Shown piece by piece: positions 16,856-24,828 of a DNA stretch of 34,550 nt. A program made the translations under genes and the position numbers. The notes under the pieces are model-generated. The model was not told the DNA's origin and made no database searches. It saw nothing but the letters and a program-made list of their open reading frames with translations. Source of the DNA: Granulicella sp. (lineage in GTDB: Bacteria > Acidobacteriota > Terriglobia > Terriglobales > Acidobacteriaceae); contig PKWK01000253.1 in NCBI GenBank assembly GCA_003133205.1, positions 17,644-52,193 of the forward strand, given 5' to 3'. Every line of letters starts with the position of its first letter. Position 1 is the stretch's first letter.

Positions 16856-17650
16856 ATGCGCTTCCGCCCGTACCATCTTCTGCTCGCCGCCGCGCTGACA
16901 GCCGGCGCAGCGCTCGCCCAGAATCCGGTCCAGGCCGCGACGCCCGTCCACCGCATGGCCGCCGACGCGCATCCGTCGTTTGCGGTCGCCACCATCAAGC
17001 CGCACGACCCCAACTCGCGCCGCCAGGGTTGGAACGTGCGAGGAGATCGCTTCATCATCGAGAACCAGACCGTCACCAGCATGATGATGTACGCCTACTC
17101 CATCGATCCGCACCAGGTTGCAGGCGTACCTGGCTGGGCCGACAACGCCGCGTACGATGTCGAGGGCATAACCGACACGCCCGGCGAAGCCAACCTCCGC
17201 CAGCAGCAGGAGATGATTCAGAAGCTGCTCGCCGACCGCTTCCAGCTCAAGTTTCACCGCGAAAAGCGCGAGCTTCCCGTCTACGCCGTTCGCGTCGCCA
17301 AGGGCGGCCCGAAGCTGACTCCCGCTGCCAACCCCGGCCGCGAGCATGGCCAGAGAGCTAGCGGCCAAGGCACCGAGACCACCGTTTTCTTCACCAGCGC
17401 CTCCATCGCCGACTTCATCCTGGATATGCAGTTCTTCCTCGACCGCCCGCTGGTCGACCAGACCGGCCTCACGGGACGCTACGACATCACGCTGCGCTAT
17501 ACCCACGATGAGGCCCACACCACCGACCCCAACGCGCCGCCCGGCCTCTTCACGGCCGTGCAGGAGCAGCTCGGCCTGAAGCTCGACGCCGTCAAAGTCC
17601 CCATCGACGTCTACGTCATCGATCACGTCGAAAAGCCTTCCGCGAACTAA
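16856..17650 (+). CDS. TIGR03435 family exported protein
   Basis: A 264-residue protein with a signal peptide (residues 1-21, ending ALAQ) and the TIGR03435 pattern: FAVATIKPHDP, RGDRFIIENQTV, VAGVPGWADNAAYDVEG, LLADRFQLKFHREKRELPVYAV, LDRPLVDQTGLTGRYDITL and the closing KVPIDVYVIDHVEKPSAN. The family is greatly expanded in soil acidobacteria and its function is unknown. It starts 50 bp after the long inverted repeat and appears monocistronic. Confidence 0.9.
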   Translation: MRFRPYHLLLAAALTAGAALAQNPVQAATPVHRMAADAHPSFAVATIKPHDPNSRRQGWNVRGDRFIIENQTVTSMMMYAYSIDPHQVAGVPGWADNAAYDVEGITDTPGEANLRQQQEMIQKLLADRFQLKFHREKRELPVYAVRVAKGGPKLTPAANPGREHGQRASGQGTETTVFFTSASIADFILDMQFFLDRPLVDQTGLTGRYDITLRYTHDEAHTTDPNAPPGLFTAVQEQLGLKLDAVKVPIDVYVIDHVEKPSAN

Positions 17651-17718
17651 GCGAAAAACTTAACGCGAATGACATGGATAGAAGCACAGATTAAGAGCGG
17701 AGCGAGAGAGCCGGATGT

Positions 17719-18084
17719 CTATTCGGTTCCTTGCCGGGATAGTGCGAGCCACGCGGTGAGCGCGCAGAACTGCCCACACAGCACCCACTGCAGGGCCATC
17801 CAGAACGCGTCGTGACCGGCTGTCCGCGGAGCCAGCAGCAACATTACCGCAGCCGAGAGGACCGCGCAGATCACAACCGCCGTTGATCCGAAACGCGGGG
17901 CCCTCACCGGGATATGCGCGCGTCGAGCGGACAGCTGAAACGCCACTCGCGTCGCAAATCCTTCCGGAGTCTCCACCCGGGGCTTTCGCTCCAGCACCTC
18001 AACCACCTGAGCGTCCAGCTTTCGCATCGGTGCAGTCATCTCCCCGTCGTCGGTCATTCGGAGTTCATCCTCTAACGGTTGCAT
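17719..18084 (-). CDS. Small membrane protein, candidate anti-sigma factor
   Basis: A 121-residue protein with a soluble N-terminal part of about 65 residues (including LERKPRVETPEGFATRVAFQLSA, whose PEGFATRVA part recurs in such proteins) and two membrane helices (about 68-86 and 92-114). It overlaps the end of the sigma factor gene by 13 bp and has its own AAGGAG ribosome site. Position directly downstream of an ECF sigma factor, a cytoplasmic N-terminus and membrane helices fit an anti-sigma role. I see no HxxxCxxC zinc motif, so it is not a ZAS-type anti-sigma factor. Confidence 0.6.
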   Translation of the reverse strand: MQPLEDELRMTDDGEMTAPMRKLDAQVVEVLERKPRVETPEGFATRVAFQLSARRAHIPVRAPRFGSTAVVICAVLSAAVMLLLAPRTAGHDAFWMALQWVLCGQFCALTAWLALSRQGTE

Positions 18085-18638
18085 ACCTCGCTCCTTATCT
18101 GCACCTGCCGGGCGGCTATACTCTCGCGCAGCCTCCTTCTGCCGCGATGCAAGTGCGTTCTCACGGTTCCTATGGGCATATGCAGAGCCTCTGCGATCTG
18201 CTCATAACTCTGCTCCTCCTGGTGGTATAGGACCAGCACCGCGCGTTCTGCATTGCTCAACTTCTGTAACTCCTGTTCCGCCATGGTTGCGAGCTCGCGC
18301 TCCTCCAACTGTTCCTCGGGATTCTTTGCAGGATCGCTCAGCCTCTCCTCAAATGGCCAGTCTGTCTCTTCTGAGATCGAGACCAGCGGCCGGTCCTCGC
18401 GACGTCTCCTCTTCCACTCTTCCTGCGCAACATTCACCGCAATGCGGTACAGGTAGGTCGACACCAGCGCCTCGCCGCGAAAGCCCGGCAGTGCCCGATA
18501 CAGCCGTAGAAAGACCTCCTGCGCCAGGTCCTCCACACGTTCCATGCTTCCCGTCAGCCGGGTCAGCGTACGGAACACCATCGCCTGATGCTCGCGCACC
18601 AGCTTCTCGAAACCTTCGGTCGTGACGTTCGTGTCCAA
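18072..18638 (-). CDS. RNA polymerase ECF sigma factor, RpoE-like
   Basis: A 188-residue ECF sigma factor. Region 2 lies at about residues 12-82 (EHQAMVFRTLTRLTG, EDLAQEVFLRLYRALPGF, LVSTYLYRIAVNVAQEEWKRR), followed by an acidic linker and region 4 at about 125-178 (LSNAERAVLVLYHQEEQSYEQIAEAL and PIGTVRTHLHRGRRRLRE). The only usable start is TTG 18638, because TAA within the promoter -10 is in frame just upstream; the leader is under ten bases. The promoter carries a sigma-E-type motif repeated on the other strand in front of the divergent gene, implying autoregulation. Confidence 0.92.
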   Translation of the reverse strand: MDTNVTTEGFEKLVREHQAMVFRTLTRLTGSMERVEDLAQEVFLRLYRALPGFRGEALVSTYLYRIAVNVAQEEWKRRRREDRPLVSISEETDWPFEERLSDPAKNPEEQLEERELATMAEQELQKLSNAERAVLVLYHQEEQSYEQIAEALHMPIGTVRTHLHRGRRRLRESIAARQVQIRSEVCNR

Positions 18639-18650
18639 GGTCGTCCGCCA

Positions 18651-18682
18651 GCGTTAGACCGGCGCCCGGCGCCAAAGTTTCA
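18651..18682 (-). promoter_or_regulatory. ECF-type promoter of the sigma factor operon
   Basis: TGAAACTTT (18682-18674), 14 bases, then GTCTAACGC (18659-18651). It resembles the sigma-E consensus (GGAACTT and GTCTAA). The same nonamers with the same spacing occur in front of the divergent gene. The 14-base spacer here is a GC-rich palindrome (GGCGCC-GG-GCGCCG core). Confidence 0.82.
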
Positions 18683-18692
18683 TGGCGTCGCC

Positions 18693-18724
18693 TGAAACTT
18701 TACTCTCTCGCTCCTGTCTAACGC
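18693..18724 (+). promoter_or_regulatory. ECF-type promoter of the divergent membrane protein
   Basis: TGAAACTTT (18693-18701), 14 bases, GTCTAACGC (18716-18724), identical in both elements and spacing to the minus-strand promoter ten bases away. It predicts a start near 18728 and a leader of about 18 bases containing the AAAGGGA ribosome site. Confidence 0.82.
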
Positions 18725-18745
18725 CCGCAGAAAGGGAAAAATCCA

Positions 18746-19237
18746 ATGAACTTCCTCATGAGCCCGTTTATCGTTCCCGTCGCAGCGTTGATGCTAGCCG
18801 CAGTTGCCGTCGTCTCCAGCGCCGTCAGCAAGGCCCATGCACGCCGCATCAAGGCCGAGCAGCGGATGGCCATGGTCGCACGCGGCATGAAGGCGGAGGA
18901 GATCGCTTTGCTCCTGGATCAGTCGCCCGAGGAACTCGATGCGCAACATGCTCGCGAGACCTTGCTGGGTATGGCTAGCCGTTCCATGTATCGCGATCCG
19001 ATGCGCAGCCTTCTCGCTGCACGCCGCACCGCGATCATCCTCTGCTCTGTTGGTCTGGGCGCCATTCTCTTCTTCGTTCTTCTCGCTCATATCGAGAGCG
19101 ACCACGAAATATACTCGGGAGCGGCAGCAGCTCTTATCCCGCTGGCCATCGGCATCGGCTTCTTCATCGACTACCACCTGCAGAAGCGCGATCTCAAATC
19201 CCTTGGCGCAGACGTAGAGCCCCACGCAGGAGCCTGA
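18746..19237 (+). CDS. Membrane protein co-regulated with the ECF sigma factor
   Basis: A 163-residue protein with three predicted membrane helices (about 8-28, 92-112 and 122-144). Between the first two is a basic, cytoplasmic helical segment (KAHARRIKAEQRMAMVARGMKAEEI) that resembles part of DUF6249-like membrane proteins. The function is unknown. ATG 18746 is preceded by AAAGGGA at good distance. Its promoter matches that of the ECF operon exactly, so it is probably a direct target and may be part of the signal or response module. Confidence 0.7.
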   Translation: MNFLMSPFIVPVAALMLAAVAVVSSAVSKAHARRIKAEQRMAMVARGMKAEEIALLLDQSPEELDAQHARETLLGMASRSMYRDPMRSLLAARRTAIILCSVGLGAILFFVLLAHIESDHEIYSGAAAALIPLAIGIGFFIDYHLQKRDLKSLGADVEPHAGA

Positions 19238-19260
19238 GACGTCCACTCCGCTTGCCTCCT

Positions 19261-20457
19261 CTACGCCACCCGCGAAATCCGCCCGTTTTCCAGCGTGAAG
19301 TGTTCGCCGCGCCACACCACCGTGTGCGACGCGAAGCTCCACGCCCAGAAGCCCAGCCCGAAGAAGTCGCGCAGCGGCAGCAGCCAGATATCGCGCAGCA
19401 CCTGCTCATCGCGCAGCAGGCCGACGCCCACCGTCAGCGCCACGGAAACACGCGCGAGCAGCACCAGGCTCAGCAGCGTGAAGCTCCACAGCGCGAAGCC
19501 GGTGGCCACGCAGTTCAGCACCGCCCACGGAATGCAGTAGGTGATGCCGAGCCCCACGTATCCCCAGCGCCGCGAGTCGCGCGTGGACCGCGCCCAGCGC
19601 AGTTGATGGTCCCAAAAGCCGCGAAAGTCGTACGCGGGCACGGTCGTCTCCACGGTCTCGCCGCATAGCTCGACACGATAGCCCGCGCGCGCGATCCGCA
19701 CGCCCATCTCGTAGTCGTCGGCCAGGTAATCGACCAGCGGCTCGAGCCCTCCCGCCGCGGTCAACGCCTTGCGCGAGACAGCCAGTGTCGATCCCAGCCC
19801 GAAGCGGATCCCGCCCTCGATCTTGCGCGCCGTCAGCACGCCGGGCATGAAGTCGGTCGAGATGCCCAGCGCCTCCAGCCGCGACCACAGCGTCAGCGCC
19901 TTGCCGTCCGCGGCCGTGCGCCCGAGATACGGCGCCGTCACCATGCCCACGCGCGCGGCATTATCCGCCGCGGCGCCGAAGCACGCCATCACCCGCGTCA
20001 GGTAGTGCGGCGACACGCGAATGTCGCTGTCGTTGATCAGCACGTAGTCGTAGCGCGCCTCACGCAGCATCTGGATCAGGTTGCTCACTTTGCCCGAGGT
20101 GCCCAGGCGTTCCGGGCACACGATCAGCCGGATCGCGCAGGCGGGGAACTCCTGCTTGAGGTGCTCGATCTGCTCCGCGGCGGGATCGTCCATGCTGCTC
20201 ACGCCGAACAGGATCTCGAAGTTGCCCGCATACTCCTGCCTGCAATGGCTGACGAAGCCTGCGTACATCCGCGCATCCACGCCTTTCAGCGGCTTCAGGA
20301 TGGTCACATCCGGCGAATATCCCGGCCCGCCCGCGCCTGCCTTAATAACTCTGCGCCAATGATGTTCAAAGTCCCGCGCGCCCCACAACGCGAGCAGCAT
20401 GTAGACCAACCCGCCCACAGTCAGTAGCGTCGTGACCACCTCTACCGACGTCGCCAT
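19261..20457 (-). CDS. hpnI: Hopanoid biosynthesis glycosyltransferase HpnI
   Basis: A 398-residue GT-A glycosyltransferase related to ceramide glucosyltransferases (GT21), as in HpnI, which adds N-acetylglucosamine to bacteriohopanetetrol. An N-terminal helix (residues 8-26) precedes the catalytic domain: VTILKPLKGVD, NDSDIRVSPHYL (DxD-like), LADDYEMGVRIA and the HQLRWARSTR motif equivalent to Q/RXXRW. Three or four C-terminal helices follow. Neighbouring hpn genes are absent in this window. The gene diverges from the hydrolase-TPR-CHAT cluster across about 300 bp. Confidence 0.83.
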   Translation of the reverse strand: MATSVEVVTTLLTVGGLVYMLLALWGARDFEHHWRRVIKAGAGGPGYSPDVTILKPLKGVDARMYAGFVSHCRQEYAGNFEILFGVSSMDDPAAEQIEHLKQEFPACAIRLIVCPERLGTSGKVSNLIQMLREARYDYVLINDSDIRVSPHYLTRVMACFGAAADNAARVGMVTAPYLGRTAADGKALTLWSRLEALGISTDFMPGVLTARKIEGGIRFGLGSTLAVSRKALTAAGGLEPLVDYLADDYEMGVRIARAGYRVELCGETVETTVPAYDFRGFWDHQLRWARSTRDSRRWGYVGLGITYCIPWAVLNCVATGFALWSFTLLSLVLLARVSVALTVGVGLLRDEQVLRDIWLLPLRDFFGLGFWAWSFASHTVVWRGEHFTLENGRISRVA

Positions 20458-20594
20458 CTCCCTAGTTTACCGAACCGGCCCGCGGAGGCGTCCCCACTCC
20501 AGCCCGTTGGCGCCCGAAGATGTTTCAGAGATAGCGGAAGCAGGCAGATGTGGGCTTGCCTGGCGTAGGTCACGCCGGCCGCTGTTCCGCTGAC

Positions 20595-20612
20595 CTGTGA
20601 TTGAAATCACAG
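20595..20612. promoter_or_regulatory. Perfect CRP-type operator, probably class II for the downstream cluster
   Basis: CTGTGATT-GA-AATCACAG is a perfect palindrome containing TGTGA-N6-TCACA, the full CRP consensus core. An extended -10, TGC-TATTTT, lies at 20631-20639; a start near 20646 puts the operator centre at about -42, the classical class II position. No good -35 is present, as expected for an activated promoter. A small hairpin (GCCATCC-GGAC-GGATGGC, 20641-20658) lies at the predicted transcript start. Confidence 0.65.
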
Positions 20613-20744
20613 CATTTGCGTTGTGCACGCTGCTATTTTTGCCATCCGGACGGATGGCCGGTTGCGCCCTGCGCTGACCTCCACCTGGAAAGGACTTCGA
20701 AGAGGGGAATGCTTCCTTCAAATGCGGCAACAGCTATTCAAGTT

Positions 20745-20785
20745 AAAGGAGGCTGATGATGAAGTATTTGAAGTAGATTGGATTG
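20745..20785 (+). other. Ribosome site and signal-peptide start interrupted by in-frame TAG
   Basis: AAAGGAGG (20745-20752) is followed by ATGATG (20756-20761) and codons for KYLK, then TAG at 20774-20776. The same frame continues with IGLLAVGFMTVFVAPAAAS, a good signal-peptide core. The lysine codon AAG to TAG is the simplest explanation. TTG 20783 is the first usable start after the stop but has no clear ribosome site. Confidence 0.85.
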
Positions 20786-21604
20786 CTTGCAGTGGGTTTT
20801 ATGACTGTTTTTGTCGCGCCTGCTGCAGCATCCTCGGCGGGGACGAAGATTAACTTTTCTTCCCTCGATACCCGCCAGCCCTACAAAGTGTCGGGCACAC
20901 TTTACCTTCCCGAAAAGGCTTCGAGTCCGGTTCCCGCCATCGTTTTGATTCACGGCACTATGGGAATCGACCAGCGCGGCGAGCTTTATCGCCAACCCCT
21001 CCTCGATGCTGGGATTGGGATATTCGAAGTCGACTTCAAGACCGGAATCTATGCGGGCCCCATGGACCGGCCGAAGCCCGACACCTTTCTGCCATTGGCC
21101 TTCGCAGCATTGAAAGAACTGCGAAAGCTGCCCGCCGTCGATCCCAACCGCATCGGCATCATGGGCTTCTCTTTGGGCGGCAACATCGCCTTGAGAACGG
21201 CCATGGAAAGCAATGTCAAGCAATGGATGGGAGAGGACAAGGGATTCGTCACATTTGCCTTGTTCTACCCGGTGTGCGACCACTTCACAAAAGACTTTGA
21301 AATGAGCGGCAGCAAACTGACCGGCGGCCCGATGATCATCTTTTATGGGACCGAGGACTCTTACGGCGAGGGCAAGGCCGTTCCGGAGCTCAAAAAGCTG
21401 CTCGCGACAAAATATGGCTTTCGATTGATCACTGTCGAATATCCAGGCGCGACGCATGCTTTCAACCTCAATGGGCCCGAGATGAACTATCTCGACCCCG
21501 CCGCCACAGCGCTGCGAGCCCACATTAAATGGGACCCCAAGGCGGCGAGCGACTCCGTGACCAAAGTTGTGGCCTTCCTGCGTGAAAACCTGGCTGCCAA
21601 ATGA
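20783..21604 (+). CDS. Dienelactone hydrolase-like exported alpha/beta hydrolase (5' end disrupted)
   Basis: An alpha/beta hydrolase of the dienelactone hydrolase family. Counting from TTG 20783 (273 codons), the nucleophile is Ser130 in GIMGFSLGG (classical dienelactone hydrolases use Cys), with Asp192 in GTEDSYG and His225 in GATHAF. The natural start, ATG 20756 or 20759 behind a strong AAAGGAGG, is separated from the body by TAG 20774. From TTG the signal peptide would lack its positive n-region. The body has no other frameshift or stop, so inactivation, if real, is recent. It heads the cluster with the TPR-CHAT genes, 57 bp upstream. Confidence 0.75.
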   Translation: MLAVGFMTVFVAPAAASSAGTKINFSSLDTRQPYKVSGTLYLPEKASSPVPAIVLIHGTMGIDQRGELYRQPLLDAGIGIFEVDFKTGIYAGPMDRPKPDTFLPLAFAALKELRKLPAVDPNRIGIMGFSLGGNIALRTAMESNVKQWMGEDKGFVTFALFYPVCDHFTKDFEMSGSKLTGGPMIIFYGTEDSYGEGKAVPELKKLLATKYGFRLITVEYPGATHAFNLNGPEMNYLDPAATALRAHIKWDPKAASDSVTKVVAFLRENLAAK

Positions 21605-21661
21605 TGGTTGCCGCCCCTCACCGGCGAAGCAGGTGATACCGGGCAAAACAACGAGGGCAAG

Positions 21662-23263
21662 ATGAAGCTGACGCAGAAAATACGAATTCTTGCAGGTCTC
21701 GGCATGGTGCTGCTGGCTACGGCGGCGGTCAAGGCGCAGAGCGGCCCGGTCGCAGATCAGATCGCGCAACACGAGCAAAAGCTGGCAGCGGCGCGCAACG
21801 CCAAAAACGCACGAGACCTGGGGACGGAACTCAACATCCTCGGAATGCTCTACCGGCAGGCCGGGAAGACGGACAAAGCCTTGGCGTGCCTGAACGAGGC
21901 GTTGCCGATCGAACGAAGTACGAACAACCAGCCCGGCCAGGCCATGACCGAGGACATCATGGGCAGGCTGTACATGGACCTGGGCCAGGAAGACAAGGCG
22001 CTGGAACTGTTCCGGCCGTCGCTGGTGATCTGGCGCTCGCTGGGGATTCGGCAGGTCGAGGCCAACACGCTGACCTACATGGGCAACGTCCATAACAACC
22101 TGGGGCAGCGGGAGGAGGCGCTCACCGATTTGAATGCGGCGCTTGCGATCTGGCACAGCCTCGGCAATCAGCAGGGCAAGCGGTCGCTGAGCGCCACGCA
22201 ACGCTTCCACGACATGGGGCAGCTCAAGTCGCTGAAGGAGCTGAGCGACGCGATGCCGAAATGGCAGGAGACCGTCGGCCGCGCCGGCGAGGCGAACACG
22301 CTGGATAGCCTGGGACAAACCTACTCCGGCATGGGCCAAGGGCCGGAGGCCTTCAAGTATTTCAACCATGCGCTGCCCATCTGGCGGGAAGTCGGAGAGC
22401 AGGGCGGCGAAGCACTGACGTTGAACAACATGGGCCGGGCGTATGCGGATCTGGGACAGAAGCAGAACTCGCTGGAGGTCTTCAACCGGGCGCTCACGAT
22501 CTGGCGAACGATCGGAAACCGGCAGGGCGAGGCGCTGACGGTAAACAACATGGGTCGGCTGTACCGCGACCTGGGTCAGCAGCAAACGGCACTGGACTAC
22601 TACAACCAGGCATTGCCCATATGGCGCGAGGCGGGAAGCCGCAGCGGCGAGGGGTTGGCTCTGAACGATATCGGCAGGGCCTATGCCGACATGGGGCAAC
22701 CGAAAAAGGCGCTGGAGTATTGCGAACAGGCGTTGCCGATCTGGCGCGAGACGGGGAACCGGCGCGGCGAAGCGATGACGCTGAATAATATGGGCCGAGA
22801 CTATTCCGACCTGGGCGATGCTGACAAAGCGCTGGAGTTTGATAGCCAGGCGCTGCCGATCTGGCGCGAGGTGCAGGACCGGCGCGGCGAATCGCTGGCG
22901 CTGATGACGCTCGGCTGGGCTTACGCGGCGCGCAAGGAGGACGAGAAGGCGCTGGCGAGCGAACTGGCGGCATTGTCGATCGCCAAGGCCGTCGGCGATC
23001 CAGAGATTCAGGGCGGAATTGAAACCTCGCTGATGATCGGCTTCCGCGATCAGCATCTCCCCGGCGAAGCGATCTTCTTCGGTATGGGTGCGGTGAACTC
23101 CTACCAGCAGATTCGCAGGAACATCTCGGGGATGGCGAAGGATGTGCAAGCTGGATTCGCGCAATCGAAGTCGACCACGTATCGCGTGCTGGCGGAGCTT
23201 TTGGTTGAGGCCGGCCGGCTCGGTGAAGCCGAAGAGATTCTCGACCTGCTGAAGGAGCAGTAG
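21662..23263 (+). CDS. Exported TPR protein, N-terminal part of a TAG-split TPR-CHAT protease
   Basis: A 533-residue protein with a signal peptide (residues 1-26, ending AVKAQ) and ten 40-residue tetratricopeptide repeats of the kinesin-light-chain type (about residues 50-447), one of them degenerate (near residues 170-208). The region after the repeats (about 447-533, ending EEILDLLKEQ) is the linker that normally leads into a CHAT domain. The frame stops at TAG 23261-23263 and resumes in the same frame with LQDIVRGA, so an uninterrupted product would have 1038 residues. ATG 21662 is chosen for its GAGGG ribosome site and signal peptide. Confidence 0.85.
   Translation: MKLTQKIRILAGLGMVLLATAAVKAQSGPVADQIAQHEQKLAAARNAKNARDLGTELNILGMLYRQAGKTDKALACLNEALPIERSTNNQPGQAMTEDIMGRLYMDLGQEDKALELFRPSLVIWRSLGIRQVEANTLTYMGNVHNNLGQREEALTDLNAALAIWHSLGNQQGKRSLSATQRFHDMGQLKSLKELSDAMPKWQETVGRAGEANTLDSLGQTYSGMGQGPEAFKYFNHALPIWREVGEQGGEALTLNNMGRAYADLGQKQNSLEVFNRALTIWRTIGNRQGEALTVNNMGRLYRDLGQQQTALDYYNQALPIWREAGSRSGEGLALNDIGRAYADMGQPKKALEYCEQALPIWRETGNRRGEAMTLNNMGRDYSDLGDADKALEFDSQALPIWREVQDRRGESLALMTLGWAYAARKEDEKALASELAALSIAKAVGDPEIQGGIETSLMIGFRDQHLPGEAIFFGMGAVNSYQQIRRNISGMAKDVQAGFAQSKSTTYRVLAELLVEAGRLGEAEEILDLLKEQ
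22286..22885 (+). repeat. Five exact-length 120-bp tandem units encoding TPRs
   Basis: Units begin at 22286, 22406, 22526, 22646 and 22766, each starting with a GGC-GA(A/G) codon pair and encoding a 40-residue TPR with LNNMGRAYADLGQ and ALPIWRE cores. Length is constant while sequence diverges, as expected for protein-level repeats; recombination between units is possible. Confidence 0.85.
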
Positions 23264-23275
23264 CTGCAGGACATT

Positions 23276-24778
23276 GTGCGTGGCGCCGCTCCAGGTGCCG
23301 CGCCCAAAGTCGCGCCGCTGAGGCTGACTGCCGGACAACTAAAGGCGCAGAGCGAGATGGCCGAGGTGGAAAAGAGGGCGCTGCCCCTGGAGCAACTCAG
23401 TGTCGAGTCTGCCGGGTTGCAGGCTAAAGCGGCGCGCACCCCCGAGGAAGACGCTCGGCTGAAGACATTGAACGCAAGCATGGAGCGGGAGACTGCGGAG
23501 TTGCAGGCCTTCTTCAACGGCACGGTCTCTCCGGATCTCAAATCCGACTCCGCGCAAACAGGGGTAGCTTCAGGCAACGGCAATTCCGCGCAGAGTTATC
23601 TGCAAGAGACGCTGACAAAACTGGGGCCGCATGTGCTGGGCATCCGGCTGTTGCTGGGCAAGAATCATGCCTATGAGATTGTGGTCACGGCAAACTCGCG
23701 AAAGAAGTTCGAGCTGAAGGCAACACCAGCCGAGTTGCGCACCAAAGCGTTCGAGGTGCTGAAGACGCTGAGCTTGCACAACTCCGATCCAAAGCAGCAG
23801 TTGGCCCAGTTATATGCCATGATGGTGGCTCCCCTGGAAGATGAATTGAAAGCCCTGGAGACACCTGCCGATGCGCAGGGTCGCGTCCCCACACTGCTCT
23901 GGTCTTTGGACGACGCCTTGCGTTATCTGCCGATGGCCGCGCTCTATGATGGCCGGCATTACATGGTCGAGCGCTTCAACAACGTTCTCTTCACCCCGGA
24001 GAGTTATGGCCACATGGTGGATTCGCCGCTGACGAACGGGAGCGCGCCCAGCGTGCTGGCGATGGGTTTGTCCAAGAGTTATGGTGGCCTGCCGGCTCTG
24101 CCCGGCGTGATGCTCGAGCTGGATTCCGTAGTCCACGATCCGGCCGTGCCTGAGTCGCATGGCCCCATGGAGGGCAAGCTGCTGCCCAACGAAAAGTTCA
24201 CGCTGGCCGCATTGAAGGCAGAACTGGGCGCTGGCAAGAGCTTTCCCGTAGTGCATATTGCCAGCCATTTTGTGGTGGAGGCGGGTAGCGGCGCGGAACC
24301 ATTCCTGATGCTCGGCGGAGAAGATGCCGGAGAAGCGAAGGGGTATGCGTGGGATCTGTCCGAGTTGGAAAACTCCCCGGTCGCCTTTCACGGCACACGC
24401 CTTCTCACTCTCTCGGCGTGCAGTACGGGGAAAGACTATACGTCCAGAAACGGCCTGGAGATGGATAGCCTGGGCATGATTGCCCAGCAAAAGGATGCGG
24501 AAGCCGTGCTGGCAACGCTGTGGGACGTGAACGATGCCAGTACAAGCCGGCTGATGAGCGACTTCTATGATCGATGGGTGAAGCACGCTGCCGACGGCAA
24601 GGCGGAGGCCTTGCGTCAGGCGCAGCTTGCTTTCCTGCGCGAGCCTGCTGTGTCCCCGGGCTCGGGGAGCGGTCGTGGCGTTGCCATCGTGGAGGAGCCA
24701 ACGTCCGCTGCGCATGTAGCCGACTATTCCCATCCGTTCTACTGGGCCCCATTCGTCCTGATCGGCAACTACCACTAG
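23276..24778 (+). CDS. CHAT-domain caspase-like protease, C-terminal part of the split gene
   Basis: A 500-codon frame ending in a CHAT domain. The catalytic dyad is visible: His331 in VVHIASHF and Cys382 in LTLSACSTG, numbered from GTG 23276. Other CHAT hallmarks are LLWSLDDALRYLPMAALYDG, AEAVLATLWDVND and the closing HPFYWAPFVLIGNY. CHAT proteases are separase/caspase relatives, often fused to TPRs that sense or bind partners. Here the fusion is broken by TAG 23261; GTG 23276 has an AGGA five bases upstream, so termination-reinitiation could make a separate protein. Such a product would lack a signal peptide, unlike the TPR half. Confidence 0.82.
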   Translation: MRGAAPGAAPKVAPLRLTAGQLKAQSEMAEVEKRALPLEQLSVESAGLQAKAARTPEEDARLKTLNASMERETAELQAFFNGTVSPDLKSDSAQTGVASGNGNSAQSYLQETLTKLGPHVLGIRLLLGKNHAYEIVVTANSRKKFELKATPAELRTKAFEVLKTLSLHNSDPKQQLAQLYAMMVAPLEDELKALETPADAQGRVPTLLWSLDDALRYLPMAALYDGRHYMVERFNNVLFTPESYGHMVDSPLTNGSAPSVLAMGLSKSYGGLPALPGVMLELDSVVHDPAVPESHGPMEGKLLPNEKFTLAALKAELGAGKSFPVVHIASHFVVEAGSGAEPFLMLGGEDAGEAKGYAWDLSELENSPVAFHGTRLLTLSACSTGKDYTSRNGLEMDSLGMIAQQKDAEAVLATLWDVNDASTSRLMSDFYDRWVKHAADGKAEALRQAQLAFLREPAVSPGSGSGRGVAIVEEPTSAAHVADYSHPFYWAPFVLIGNYH

Positions 24779-24828
24779 CGCAAAGCTGAGCCCACAACGG
24801 TTTTAGGAGCACTACGAGGAGATACACC

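Noticed and set aside
22286..22885. CRISPR-like array because of regular 120-bp spacing
   Set aside because: The repeat is coding TPR sequence, in frame throughout, with diverged units and no short identical repeats.
20738..23338. 866-codon open frame on the minus strand across the TPR and hydrolase genes
   Set aside because: It is a shadow of the 120-bp-repeat coding strand; the plus strand has signal peptides, TPRs and catalytic motifs, the minus peptide has none.
20774..24778. Genetic-code change with TAG as sense
   Set aside because: TAG ends several intact genes in this window at positions where the proteins are complete, so only site-specific readthrough or mutation remains plausible.
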